The translations under genes and the position numbers were made by a program. Below the pieces are notes generated by a model. That model was not told the DNA's origin and ran no database searches. It saw only the letters and a list, made by a program, of their open reading frames with translations. Below are positions 45,811 to 56,231 of a stretch of 64,000 nucleotides of DNA, piece after piece; position 1 is the first letter of the stretch, and each line of letters opens with the position of its first letter. Origin of the DNA: Candidula unifasciata (lineage: Eukaryota > Mollusca > Gastropoda > Stylommatophora > Geomitridae); the NCBI GenBank assembly GCA_905116865.2, contig CAJHNH020008437.1, positions 143,410 to 207,409 on the forward strand. Direction: 5' to 3'.

Positions 45811-46735
45811 AACGAACAATTGCATCTCACAAGGAGATGACTGGACATGGCCAGATCCGCCGGCCACTCGCCATTGTATCATTCTCTCCAGACCGCGATC
45901 ATCCATGCAGCTCTTTCGCACTGTTTACATGCTCCCAAAGGTCCTTGACCACATCTCAGGCAATTCGCATTAGAAAATTAAATAACCAGTTGTAAGTGGG
46001 CAATGGTTTTCTCCCCAATTATCTAATTCTGTATTTTTGTAATGTCTCCTGATAGATTCTAATTTCACGGTTTCAGCTAAATATTCCGCATTGTCTCCCC
46101 TGACCGACTCCGTGAGCCCACACTAATGTATTTTATCGATATATTTGTTAATAAGTTGGTGTTTTCTTTTAGGCATTCTCTGTTTAAACAACAAGGGTTT
46201 TCCACACAACTGCTGCCAGTTAGAACGCCAGAGTATTGTATAATAATCGATTAACTATTGCTGTTTTTGGGACGTTTGCGTCATCGCACAGACGTATCAA
46301 AACTGGAGAACGTGCAAGTGTAGGATTTCACCATCTTCTTTTGTTGCTCCCATATTCAGCTTTGTGCCGCTTGGCGTCGTCGCTTCTGAGGCATTTTGTG
46401 GCGAACATTTAAATCCGCTGCTGGTTTGCTAGGTCTGTCGCAGGTGCATCCTTAAATAAACACTAGTTTTTTTTTACAGTTAAGATTTCTCATGTAGTAA
46501 TTTAGTCCTCTCACATCCTGCTGAAGTCTATCGGACGCCGAACTTCCTCTTGGCAAACATCTAGAAGATCTGTGTGCATGTGTTCAGACTCTCTCTGCAG
46601 TTGGAGAGTGGAAAAGAGTAGGCCAGACAGCCGCTGCTGGCGCAAAAAGTATAAATGAGACTAGTAACATATAGAATAATATTTATTTATAAAAATTTCA
46701 CATACACACACATTGAACCCCTAGAGGTGCTACGG
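45811..46735. other. Intron sequence, no feature recognised
   Basis: No repeat family or exon was supportable. T run at 46467-46476. Confidence 0.4.
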
Positions 46736-46739
46736 AGCT

Positions 46740-47000
46740 GGTGCTAGGTGAGCAGTGCTGGATTTAAACCTGCTGTTTAGGCTTTGGGACAGGGCCTGAG
46801 TTTTGTGTGCACGCCCGTTTTACTGGCTTATTTGTGTGCAGTTTGTGTTCCTTTCCGCTCGGACAAATGCACTCCGACTTCGAAGGAAGTCCACAACTAG
46901 TCGATTCCTACGACATGCTTGTTGGGGTGGCAGTGGGTCTCTTATTGCTTTCCCCACAATGGGGTCCGAAACCCACACGCGGATCACGAGGTCTAATCCT
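46740..47000 (+). repeat. Dispersed repeat family F, copy F6
   Basis: GCTTTGGGACAGGGCCTGAG, GTGCACGCCCGTTTTACTGG, CACTCCGACTTCGAAGGAAG, CGACATGCTTGTTGGGG and ATGGGGTCCGAAACCCACAC. Confidence 0.8.
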
Positions 47001-48239
47001 AACCTGTACATTGTCCAGGAGTTCGCCTTATGGAGAATAAAATATTTTTTTCTTTTAGTTCACCCTATCTCAGGAACTAAGAGATTTCATTGACAGTTTC
47101 CGGGAAAGTTCAGTGTTATGGGGCAATGGTGTGGGGAGGGGAGGGGTGTTAGTGGTATTAGTTGTTCATTTCACACCCTAACACACTTTGACTTTCCCGG
47201 GAACTCTCCACGAAATCTCAAGGTCCCGGACATTATGTGAATTAAAAGAAAAGAACCATTATCGTTGTCACTGCATTCCCCGTACATATCGCATACATCC
47301 ACATTCCTTATGGCCTCAATTTGACTAATTCTAATGCTAACCAGCTTGTTGTCCATGAGTCTGCGTCGTACAGCATTATCCTAGTCACTGTATTTCCCAT
47401 TTATTTCTCATAAATCTACATCTCCTGGGCTTTAGTTTCATGTTCTCATTGCTCCCCCATTTCCCAGATTTCTGCACCACATGTCAGTGTCGGTGTCACA
47501 ACATCTGATTTCTCACTTCACCGCCACATCAACAGAAATCCGGATTTGCGTCCGTGCTTGTCCCAACACCACGGCCCATTGACAATGCACTGAAAATAAA
47601 TAGTTCAAGGATTCGCTTTGTGGTACCCATTCATATCTCCCGCGGCTAAAACATTGCCCAGTGACGCCAAACACTAACACTGGGACGCCGTAATGTAATA
47701 CCCGTGTTAGGTTTATTAGTAGAACTAAATGGAGCCGTTGACTAAGCCGTGGATCACACTAGGCCGTTGAAAAGGCTGGAAAGAGAAAGCGTAGACTTCC
47801 ACAAGTATCTAGCAATCACATTCAAATATAATCATTTGTATCGATACCGTTTGTTTTTCTGCGTAAGATTTATTTTTATTCTAAATAATACATTATAGAC
47901 GCAACCTTTTATTAATCCCGACAGTTTAATTGCCAATAGCCTGCTATACATTGAAAATCCATTAACAGTTAATGAATGCTTGCAAAAATACAGCGGTAGT
48001 TTGTGGAACAATTTTTCAAGTTATTGGAGTATAAAATGGGGGAAAACCCCACTTTAAGGATGGCGTTTAAAAAGGATCAAAGAGTTTTTATAGTAGATCG
48101 ATAATGTGTTAAACAGGGTTAATGTGTGCTGCTTATGTAGGTGACGTGATTTTACTTTTTACATAGGATAAATTTTTAATCCTTTGCGTGTTTACATTTG
48201 ACTATATACTTTCGTTAATAATATTTTTTTAAAGATTAA
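47001..48239. other. Intron sequence, no feature recognised
   Basis: Nothing beyond ordinary mixed and AT-rich sequence. Confidence 0.4.
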
Positions 48240-48436
48240 TTTGAGATTTAGTGATTGGTAATATTACAGCACTCCGGACAGATCCATAGGTGCTCTGATC
48301 TCCTCTTCAGCAGATCCGCAACAGTAAAAGCGCCGATCACACCCGTTCTGTGTTGATGAAACAGATATATAGTAAAATGTGCATGCCCGACTGCTCCAGT
48401 TTGCACTCCCACATCCACTAGCCAGAACACAAACAC
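48240..48436 (-). other. Coding-like repeat with LWICPECC motif, copy 2
   Basis: A minus-strand frame of 62 codons shows protein-level similarity to 16895-17182: HQHRTGVIG, then EHLWICPECC. Unknown origin. Confidence 0.45.
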
Positions 48437-48504
48437 TGAATCCTGCTTGCTGTAGTGATCTTCTTGACGATATGTAGCTCGCAGGGCATTAATGACGTCA
48501 CTTC

Positions 48505-49085
48505 TGTCCAGTCTCGTAGTCTGGTAGTCTTAGTTTCAGCTTCATAGCAAACGGGTCACCCCATCTTTGCTCCGCTCTTGTGCCAATGAAAAAAAAACAC
48601 AGAATGTTTATCACAGACCCTTGTGGAAAGATTGACAGACTGCTGTCTCGGCATATCTAGCATACACACGCATTAAAGCATACGGTAGCCATCCGAAGTG
48701 CTAACACAAACAGTCTGACATTAGAAATGCAGTTCATCATTGATGGTAGCAGAAGTCACCAACAGATCTGCAGTTGCCCACGCGATCAATTTTAATCACA
48801 TAGGGGCACCACCAAAATTGCGACGACAGGAATCGCGCCATTTTCTGCATCTACAATTCACACCACCGCGTTGATAACAGTCGAAAAAAAAAACATTCCA
48901 AATGAAATCCGCAGCTCAGTGTCACGCTATGCATTCAACTCAAAAGCTGGGCGACAAAACTATATCCAGTCTACAAATGGAACAAAAATGCATCGGCCAC
49001 CGTCCGACAGAAGCAAAAAAATTGCCTCGGCTCCAAACAGTGGCCCCCCTAGCGTCCATTTTGACCAGAAGTTCCTGTCCAGTGG
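48505..49085 (+). repeat. Dispersed repeat family G, copy G2, interrupted
   Basis: 48505-48600 and 48900-49085 match contiguous parts of 36950-37260. The 300 bp between have no partner in the window and may be an insertion here or a deletion in G1. Confidence 0.75.
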
Positions 49086-49216
49086 CGGGCCAGTCATAGT
49101 AACCGCCTTGCCAACCAGATAATCTGCTTGCACATTTCGACGAACACCCGCATTGCCTGGCGCAATGGTATCTGAGATTAATTTTACAGTATCATAATTT
49201 ACAGCTTGTAGTCTAC

Positions 49217-49650
49217 ATCGGCGTCTCAGCTTGGGCCTTGCAAACACGTTTCGTAATGCCGGAGTGCTGCGTTCGATCCCAGCTGCGGGCCTTGCACCTT
49301 ACGTTGGTTTCGACAATGAATTCCAGAGAAATTTGACTATAAAGCTCAACAAAATGGGAAAGAGGAAAACCTGCACAAAACAACACAACGTAACGTTTCG
49401 GCCGGGCAGCCTTTTTCAAACACCCACAATTTTTGTCAAATTTCTCTATGTTGTGTTGTTTTGTGCACGTTTTCCTCTTTCCCATTTTGTTGAGCTTTTT
49501 AGTCAAATTTCTCTGGACGTGTTTGAAAAAGGCTGCCCGGCCGAAACGTAACGTCCAGAAAGCAATGGCAAATTATGGGACGTAAATTTGCCTAGAAAAC
49601 CCTCAATAGCTAAAAAGATGCCGGGGTTGGTTCTGCAACATCCTGTAAAG
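49217..49650 (+). mobile_element. SINE family A, copy A5, split by a Penelope-like foldback
   Basis: The head half is 49217-49317 (GCGTTCGATCCCAGCTGC, TTGGTTTCGACAATG). The tail half is 49551-49650 (GTCCAGAAAGCAATGGCAAA, TTCTGCAACATCCTGTAAAG). The interruption removes about 30 bases of the SINE. Confidence 0.85.
49318..49550. mobile_element. Foldback with Penelope-tail features
   Basis: Arm A (49325-49390) and its complement (about 49437-49515) pair over about 65 bp. Segment B (49391-49425) and its complement (49518-49552) also pair, giving the order A, B, loop, A', B'. B has the hairpin and GAAACGT motif GGC-TGCCCG-GCCGAAACG, similar in layout to the Penelope-like tails at 44071 and 51671. 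Confidence 0.7.
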
Positions 49651-50190
49651 TTTGAGTTGAGTTGAGTCAAGAATTGATATCACAGCACTCGGGCATGCTG
49701 CGTCCTCATCTTCAGCAGCCAGCGTAGAGTTCCAATACTGATGGTACCGGTCAAAATCTGGTTATATGTCCGTCTTGCCTTTCCTCTGAGTGTAGTGAGC
49801 CAGCCAAACTCTCTGGTTACACACAGGCGTCCTGTAACGGATACGCAACTTATTAGCCTACATCGTGGATTTGCCCAAAGTCTATTTCAATCAGCGACCC
49901 CACCCCGCAACTTTATACCGCTCTGCCACTCCACCCACACTAAACCCTTTAATACCACGCCACTCTAATACGGACTCACCCTAAGCTCCACAAAGCGATT
50001 ATTAGAGAGAACAACGTAGCACAGCTGTCGCCACTAAACTATGGGAACAATCGCTAATCATTAACTGGCGCCAGTACGTTCAGTTAAGGGTTTGTTAAGT
50101 GTGCCTAAAGAGCCTGAGTAATTTTTTTTTTCGCATCAAGCCTCATGCATGACCGAACAAGCCATAATTTTCCTTTCTCTTGCTTGTTTA
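49651..50190. other. Intron sequence; short repeat scars
   Basis: The stretch 49695-49800 resembles 36385-36490. A family A tail fragment (CGTCCTGTAACGGATACGCA) lies at 49827-49846. No exon was recognised. Confidence 0.4.
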
Positions 50191-50194
50191 TTAT

Positions 50195-50400
50195 TCGTAG
50201 TGCCAGGATGCCGGGTTCGATCATAGCTGCGGGCCATGCGCCTTGCGTTGGTTTCGACAGTGGTATCAAGAAAGCCGACCGTCCAGATAGCAATAACAAA
50301 CTACTGGACGTATATTTGCCTAGAAAACCCACACAACAGCCAGGGGCTGTTGGGGTTGGTTCTGCAACGTCCTGTAAAGGATACGCAACTAACTTAACCT
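50195..50400 (+). mobile_element. SINE family A, copy A6
   Basis: B box GGGTTCGATCATAGC (one change), GACAGTGGTATCAAGAAAGC, tail GTTCTGCAACGTCCTGTAAA and GGATACGCAACTAAC. The head is partly lost. Confidence 0.9.
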
Positions 50401-51166
50401 TGCTTGCTTGATAAGAATACACCGGGTAGCCACCGGAAAGAGCTATAGAAGTACAAAACGATCAATACTTAACTTATGCTTCAGTGCCTACGCGAAAGCA
50501 TTTGATTGTGTGAAACATGAAGAAATAATCAAAATGTTGGAAATATCCAGAGTTTGATACAGACGTCTATCTTGGCGGTAGAAAACAAATTGAAAAAGTC
50601 TAACGCGTTATCCAAAATCTCAGTCATGTTAGACCTCACGAGAAACTTTTGAAGACGTTTTGCTGAATTACAATCCGTTAACATCACAAATGTAATTTAG
50701 TAATGGCTTGATGTAACTACTGGCCAGATTTTTTCAACTATAAAATTGTTCTGGCCGTGTTTTTGGTCCAAATTTTGTGGCCTCCGGAAAAACATTCCCC
50801 GATTGGCATACAGCTGGTTAGATTCGTCCTCTGAACCGTTTATACTGGTTCAGTTGGAGAACAGTTAAATAACGAGCCCTTGTCTGATTAAAACCAGTTT
50901 ATTATATAACAAAGTCAAGGACCCTTTTACAATTTGTTCCCATCCAACTACTTTTGTATTAATGTATTTTAGTATTAGGCAGTGTACAAACTGTTTGATC
51001 GGGAGACCCAGGTTCGAATCCTCGGCAAGGCTGGGAATTTTGTTCTGTCGGAGGCAAAATAAATCCTTACCTGCACAGTCGTGGCGACAGCACTAGCCAT
51101 GCGGTCGTAAATCCTCAGGCTGAAAGACACCCCTGCTTTCACCGCAAAAATGATATAATAAAGACA

Positions 51167-51170
<4 letters not shown>
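50401..51170. other. Intron sequence with a tRNA-like remnant
   Basis: The stretch 50975-51045 has GGGAGACCCAGGTTCGAATC, a B box without a stable tRNA fold. Nothing else was recognised. Confidence 0.4.

Positions 51171-51174
<4 letters not shown>

Positions 51175-51242
<68 letters not shown>
51175..51242. repeat. (AT)n microsatellite
   Basis: About 67 bp of alternating AT. Confidence 0.95.
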
Positions 51243-51248
<6 letters not shown>

Positions 51249-51424
51249 TGTATACAACCCATCAATGCATGCCAATATGAATATGATTTTTTCTTCATGG
51301 GGCCGAGTTAATCACTCTCCCTTTTTTTTCTTATGGAGAAAATGCGTTTAGCACGCGTCCAAGAAATAAATTGAGTACGCATGCCGATGTACCAATGTAT
51401 CTTAAACGTGCGTTCTGTTTCATT

Positions 51425-51585
51425 GTTTGCTCTAACGACTTCTGTCCCATAAAGTTGTTATTTAAACTTCTTTCCATTCAAACTGTATTAGTTTAAAGTA
51501 CCTACTGTTTTGAATAGAATGAGATAAAGTAAGATTCCCTTCGTCTGCAAAAGCGCACTAGAATCAACATTATTGTACTTGGGGC
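51425..51585 (+). repeat. Dispersed repeat family H, copy H1
   Basis: Matches the last 150 bp of the window (63850-64000): CTTCTGTCCCA, TTTAAACTTCTTT, AATAGAATGAGATAAAG and CACTAGAATCAACATTATTG. Confidence 0.85.
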
Positions 51586-51604
51586 ACATCTATATGTTGG
51601 AGAA

Positions 51605-52330
51605 AGATATAAAACCGAACGAAAAGTATATCAGCGAGCTTCACAATATAACAAACACAAACAAAACGAACGTTGCGGCTATGGAGCCTTCTTCAGCACA
51701 TATATAGATTAGACAATACTACACAAATACACAGTGTCACTTATCTTCGTGTCTCGTTGCAGCCAGGTCGATGTCAAGACAATAGTCTGGCGAGGCACTT
51801 GGGGCCATGGAAATAAATATCTCAGGATATGCCACGGGTCGTCACTCTAGGATAAGATGAAGCCGTGTAGACAGTTCAGCCCCCTGGGATATAAATGAAT
51901 ATGTGTTGACAATTTAGTCCACTGGGCGCCAGAGTTCCCAGAGTGTATTTAAAGCGATTTTCAAGAGACTTGCAAACTCTGTCGCTGAAGTGGCTAGATT
52001 TAATCGTTGTCACCTTCATGTCGTGGACACCTTGGTGGTCCTGAGAATTGAAATGCAGTGGTACTGGTTTCAGGGCGCCGTTCTGCATGTCAAAAATATG
52101 TTGACTGAAACTGTCAGCCAGTCGTTAACACGTTTCACCGATATATTTAATGTCACATCTCTTGCAGTTGATGGCGTAAATTACATTAGGGCTCGTGCAG
52201 TAAAATGTTTCATGTATGTAGAAGGTAACATTCAGGAATTCCAGGCTGGTACCCTGAACCACATATGCACAGGTCATGCATACAGATCTGTGGCAAGAGA
52301 CCGTCCGGAAGTGAGACACGGAGGCCGGAC
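51605..52330 (-). pseudogene. Penelope-like element 3' half with GIY-YIG remnant
   Basis: On the minus strand, 52319-52125 encodes a stretch with VIYAINCKRCDIKYIGET. This is the start of a GIY-YIG endonuclease domain as found at the C-terminus of Penelope-like polyproteins. After a break, 52088-51876 continues with HFNSQDHQGVHDMKV, then FSDRVCKSLENRF and LGTLAPSGLN, the end of that domain. The 3' tail (51605-51720) holds a hammerhead-like hairpin (51671-51697) and ends in GGTTTTATATCTTT. Reverse transcriptase sequence is absent, so the copy is 5'-truncated and inactive. A shorter copy is at 44003-44460. Confidence 0.85.
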
Positions 52331-52594
52331 GTAACCGACTCTTAACTAGTGTCCTTGAGGTTACGGTCGTGCCTGTAAGGCCACTAGAGGAAGCTCAGGG
52401 AAAATCTTGCTGGTTGTAGGGTCAGTACATCTACGTGCTCTCACATTAGATCAGCCTAAGCTTTATCTGAGAAGTATGTATGCACTGGGTGGTTAGAAAA
52501 GTACTTTGATGAGGAGTAGAGAGGAAAATAATTTAGTACTAACTGATAGGGAAAGTACTTTAGCACTGGGTGGAGAGGATAGTACTTTGGAATT

Positions 52595-53690
52595 ATGTAG
52601 ATGATGCTTGGACATAAACGTTCTTTGTTACTGGGTGGAGAGAAAAGTACTTTGTTACTGGAGGGATAAAAAAGAACATTGGTACAGGGTGGAGAGAAAA
52701 GTACTTTGTTACTGGAGGGATAGAAAAGAACACTGGTACAGGGTGGAGAGAAAAGTACTTTGTTACTGGAGGGATAGAATAGAACACTGGTACAAGGTGG
52801 AGAGGAAAGTACTTTGTTACTGGAGGGATAGAATAGAACACTGGTACAGGGTGGAGAGAAAAGTACTTTGTTACTGGAGGGATAGAATAGAACACTGGTA
52901 CAAGGTGGAGAGGAAAGTACTTTGTTACTGGAGGGATAGAATAGAACACTGGTACAGGGTGGAGAGGAAAGTACTTTGTTACTGGAGGGATAGAATAGAA
53001 CACTGGTACAGGGTGGAGAGGAAAGTACTTTGTTACTGGAGGGATAGAATAGAACACTGGTACAGGGTGGAGAGGAAAGTACTTTGTTACTGGAGGGATA
53101 GAATAGAACACTGGTACAAGGTGGAGAGAAAAGTACTTTGTTACTGGAGGGATAGAATAGAACACTGGTACAGGGTGGAGAGGAAAGTACTTTGTTACTG
53201 GAGGGATAGAATAGAACACTGGTACAGGGTGGAGAGGAAAGTACTTTGTTACTGGAGGGATAGAATAGAACACTGGTACAGGGTGGAGAGGAAAGTACTT
53301 TGTTACTGGAGGGATAGAATAGAACACTGGTACAGGGTGGAGAGGGAAAGTACTTTGTTACTGGAGGGATAGAATAGAACACTGGTACAAGGTGGAGAGG
53401 AAAGTACTTTGTTACTGGAGGGATAGAATAGAACACTGGTACAAGGTGGAGAGGAAAGTACTTTGTTACTGGAGGGATAGAATAGAACACTGGTACAAGG
53501 TGGAGAGGAAAGTACTTTGTTACTGGAGGGATAGAATAGAACACTGGTACAGGGTGGAGAGGAAAGTACTTTGTTACTGGAGGGATAGAATAGAACACTG
53601 GTACAGGGTGGAGAGGAAAGTACTTTGTTACTGGAGAGATAGAAAATAACACTGGTACAAGGTGGAGAGGAAAGTACTTGGATACTGGGG
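52595..53690. repeat. 54-bp minisatellite
   Basis: About 20 units with core CTTTGTTACTGGAGGGATAG, AATAGAACACTGGTACAGGG and TGGAGAGGAAAGTA. The length is a multiple of three and the unit lacks stops in several frames, which explains the 443- and 254-codon open frames on both strands. A one-base insertion near 53345 shifts the + frame. Flanks (52480-52595 and 53640-53900) are related diverged units. Confidence 0.97.
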
Positions 53691-53713
53691 GGGGGGGGGG
53701 GGGGGGGGGGGGG
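53691..53713. repeat. Poly-G run
   Basis: About 24 Gs inside the diverged right edge of the 54-bp array. Confidence 0.9.
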
Positions 53714-53719
53714 AGAGAA

Positions 53720-54420
53720 TATAATTCAGGACTGAGAGAGAAAAACAAATGTGCACTACTGTGTTTAGATGAAAGGGCTTTTAGCAATGGGGGAGGAGCG
53801 GGGGTACTTTGGTACTGTATGTGAAAGACAAAACTTTGGTAGTTGGTGAGGCCTAAAGTACTTTAGTACTTGGAGAGAAAAATATTCGTTTATTGCTGTA
53901 GAGGAAAGTACCTTGGCACTAGGTGGAGAGCACGCATTCTGCTACTTGGTGGAAGAAAATCCCCTTGGATAGTTGGCGCGGATAAAGAAAGTAGTTTGGT
54001 ACTATTTTTTTTTTTTTTTTTAAAGTACTTTGGTACTGGGTGAAGAGGAAAGTCTTCACCAGACACAGTGGTTTTCCCTGGCTACCAATATCAAGAGCCA
54101 AAACTCTTCTTCCACATGACAAACTGGCCATAAAACACAAGAGAGTTAAAACAACGCAATGATGTCTCCGACAATGGGTTTCAGCCTTTACCCGAATATT
54201 CTGAGACATTTAATCTGGCTTGTTAGACGTGCCCCGCGTGCAGAATAAACAGTAAGGCGGCTGCATCTGTTTAAATATTGTCAAAAGTACAAACGACGGG
54301 AAATCGATGACCGCAGTGTTGACAACGCTCATGACTCAACCACTGAATCATCTGTGCATTACTTTGCTTTATCTGTGCACGTTTCAGAGTAAAATCATCA
54401 TTATGCAAGTAAGTCAATTT
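53720..54420. other. Diverged minisatellite flank, then unrecognised sequence
   Basis: Up to about 54050 GGAAAGTAC and TTTGGTACTG motifs recur irregularly. Beyond that nothing was recognised. Confidence 0.5.
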
Positions 54421-54423
54421 TAC

Positions 54424-54600
54424 CCCACTAAGAACATCACTCAGAGCGATAAACATCCGGTGACACAAAGTGCCACCATGCAAATGAGGATCACCCTTGG
54501 AGAGGTTCCAGAAATGGCGTTTAGCCGATAGGTTATATTACGGCTCCCGATAAAAGCCGGGGTGGGGCTTCAAAATAACGAAACATTGAGTCCCACATAG
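54424..54600 (-). repeat. SINE-like repeat family B, copy B5
   Basis: Inverted: GCGATAAACATCCGGTGACA, CAAAGTGCCACCATG, GAGGATCACCCTTGGAGAGG and GGGGTGGGGCTTCAAAATAA. Confidence 0.75.
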
Positions 54601-54694
54601 AAACGACCTTGGTTAGCAGCATCATCATTATGGGCCTTGCCAGTTGGCGTTGAGATCATTTCTGTCTACAGACTGATGCTCTCAATTTGTGTTT

Positions 54695-55035
54695 AATGAG
54701 GTTCCGGGTTTAATCCCCGGAAGCGCTGGGGACTTATTTCACGTGGACGTGGACTTCTAGTAATTCCCCTGGGTAGTGATATCGAACGCCCGTGTGCATT
54801 GTTGCGCACGCAAAAAAAAACACCTTGGCAGTTGGAAACCGAAAAGAGTAGCCTAACGGCGCTGCCCGGGAAAAATTTGGAATCTACCCTAAGTATTTCA
54901 GGATCCTCGCCGGTGCTACAGAGCCTGTACACTGTGCTGAGCTTCTTCGGGCACAGACTTGAGTTAGAAGAAGGGAGCACTTATGAGTTACTACCCGTGT
55001 GCCATGATGTTGATCCGTTGTTCAAAACCTCAAAT
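54695..55035 (+). mobile_element. SINE family C, copy C4 (best preserved)
   Basis: B box GGTTCCGGGTTTAATCCCCG at 54701, then CTTCTAGTAATTCCC, GCCCGTGTGCATTGTTGCG, the GGATCCTCGCCGGTGCTACA block and GAGCACTTATGAGTTA, ending near TTGATCCGTTGTTCAAAACC. It defines the orientation of the family. Confidence 0.8.
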
Positions 55036-55084
55036 ACCCATTACAAGACCATCTCCATTGCACGTCAGGCATACTCATGAATAG

Positions 55085-55495
55085 TCTGATCTTCTCCTAA
55101 GTCTGTTTATCTTCTCCTACGTCTGTTTATCTTCTCCTAAGTCTGTTTATCTTCTCCTACGTCTGTTTATCTTCTCCTACGTCTGTTTATCTTCTCCTAA
55201 GTCTGTTTATCTTCTCCTAAGTCTGTCTATCTTGTCCCAAAATTGTTTACCTTCTCCTAAGTCTGTTTACCTTCTCTTAAGTCTGTTTATATTCTCCTAA
55301 GTCTGTTTATCTTCTCTTATGCCTGTGTACCTTCTCCTAAGTCTGTTTTTCTCCTCCAAAGTCTGTTGATCTTCTTCTAAGTCTGTTTACCTTCTCCTAA
55401 GTCTGTTTACATTCTCCTATGGCTGTTTACCTTCTCCTAAGTCTGTTTACATTCTCCTATGTCTGTTTATCTTCTCCTAAGTCTGTTTCTTAGTG
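55085..55495. repeat. 20-bp minisatellite
   Basis: About 20 units of CTTCTCCTAAGTCTGTTTAT with point variants. Confidence 0.95.
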
Positions 55496-55789
55496 TGTTT
55501 ATGCTGACAAGGCATGTTGTGTACTATCTGTTGTAGCGATTGTAAGCTGTTGCATGTTTTTTTACGTCGCTCTGCTCCAATTCGTAAATCTAGGTTTCGG
55601 ATCCAAGTCAAGAGAGAACACATTATCCTCATGTATAAGGTGTTAGTGAGTGTTGTCTGTAGTATAGTATTTACATTTCTTGTCATGATATGCTTCTATC
55701 TTGAGCAATCTATGGTTATTTCTCTCGGCATACCACTACCTTTACTACCGCTAAAACTTCCTTCTGGAAATAATCTGGTAGACAAACTG

Positions 55790-56050
55790 GTGAGAGTGAT
55801 CGGACACACATTGGTCCGACGCAGACTAGTTAGGACATAAACTGGTCAGACACAGTGGTCGGACACAAACTGGTCAGACACAGTGGTCGGACACAAACTG
55901 GTCAGACACGGTGGTCGGACACAAACTGGTCAGACACGGTGGTCGGACATAAACTGGTCAGACACAGTGGTCGGACATAAACTGGTCAGACACAGTGGTC
56001 GGACACAAACTGGTCAGACACATTAGTTGGACACAAACTGATCAGACACA
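55790..56050. repeat. 28-bp minisatellite
   Basis: Units pair GGTCGGACACAAACTGGTCA with GACACAGT. Eight or so copies. Confidence 0.95.
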
Positions 56051-56139
56051 AATGCTGCTACTTCTGGGTATTAATTACTTAACTAAAGATATTTTTTCCT
56101 CTCTCCATTTTGTTCTATGTTTTTGTGTTACATGACGCC

Positions 56140-56231
56140 TCATTATTTCCTTTCAGGTTGCCTTTATACCTCTGCTTTTCCTCTCATTATGCCTTTATAC
56201 CTCTTCATTTCCTTTCATTGTGCTTTTATAC
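56140..56231. repeat. Left part of the 31-bp array
   Basis: Three units of the array that resumes at 57443. It is separated from the rest by the hAT-type element, and the final TTTTATAC is one copy of its target duplication. Confidence 0.9.

Noticed and set aside
52456..53787. 443-codon minus-strand and 254-codon plus-strand ORFs
   Set aside because: Produced by a 54-bp minisatellite whose unit is a multiple of three. Both strands are open and a frameshift is tolerated on +, with no start context or domain.
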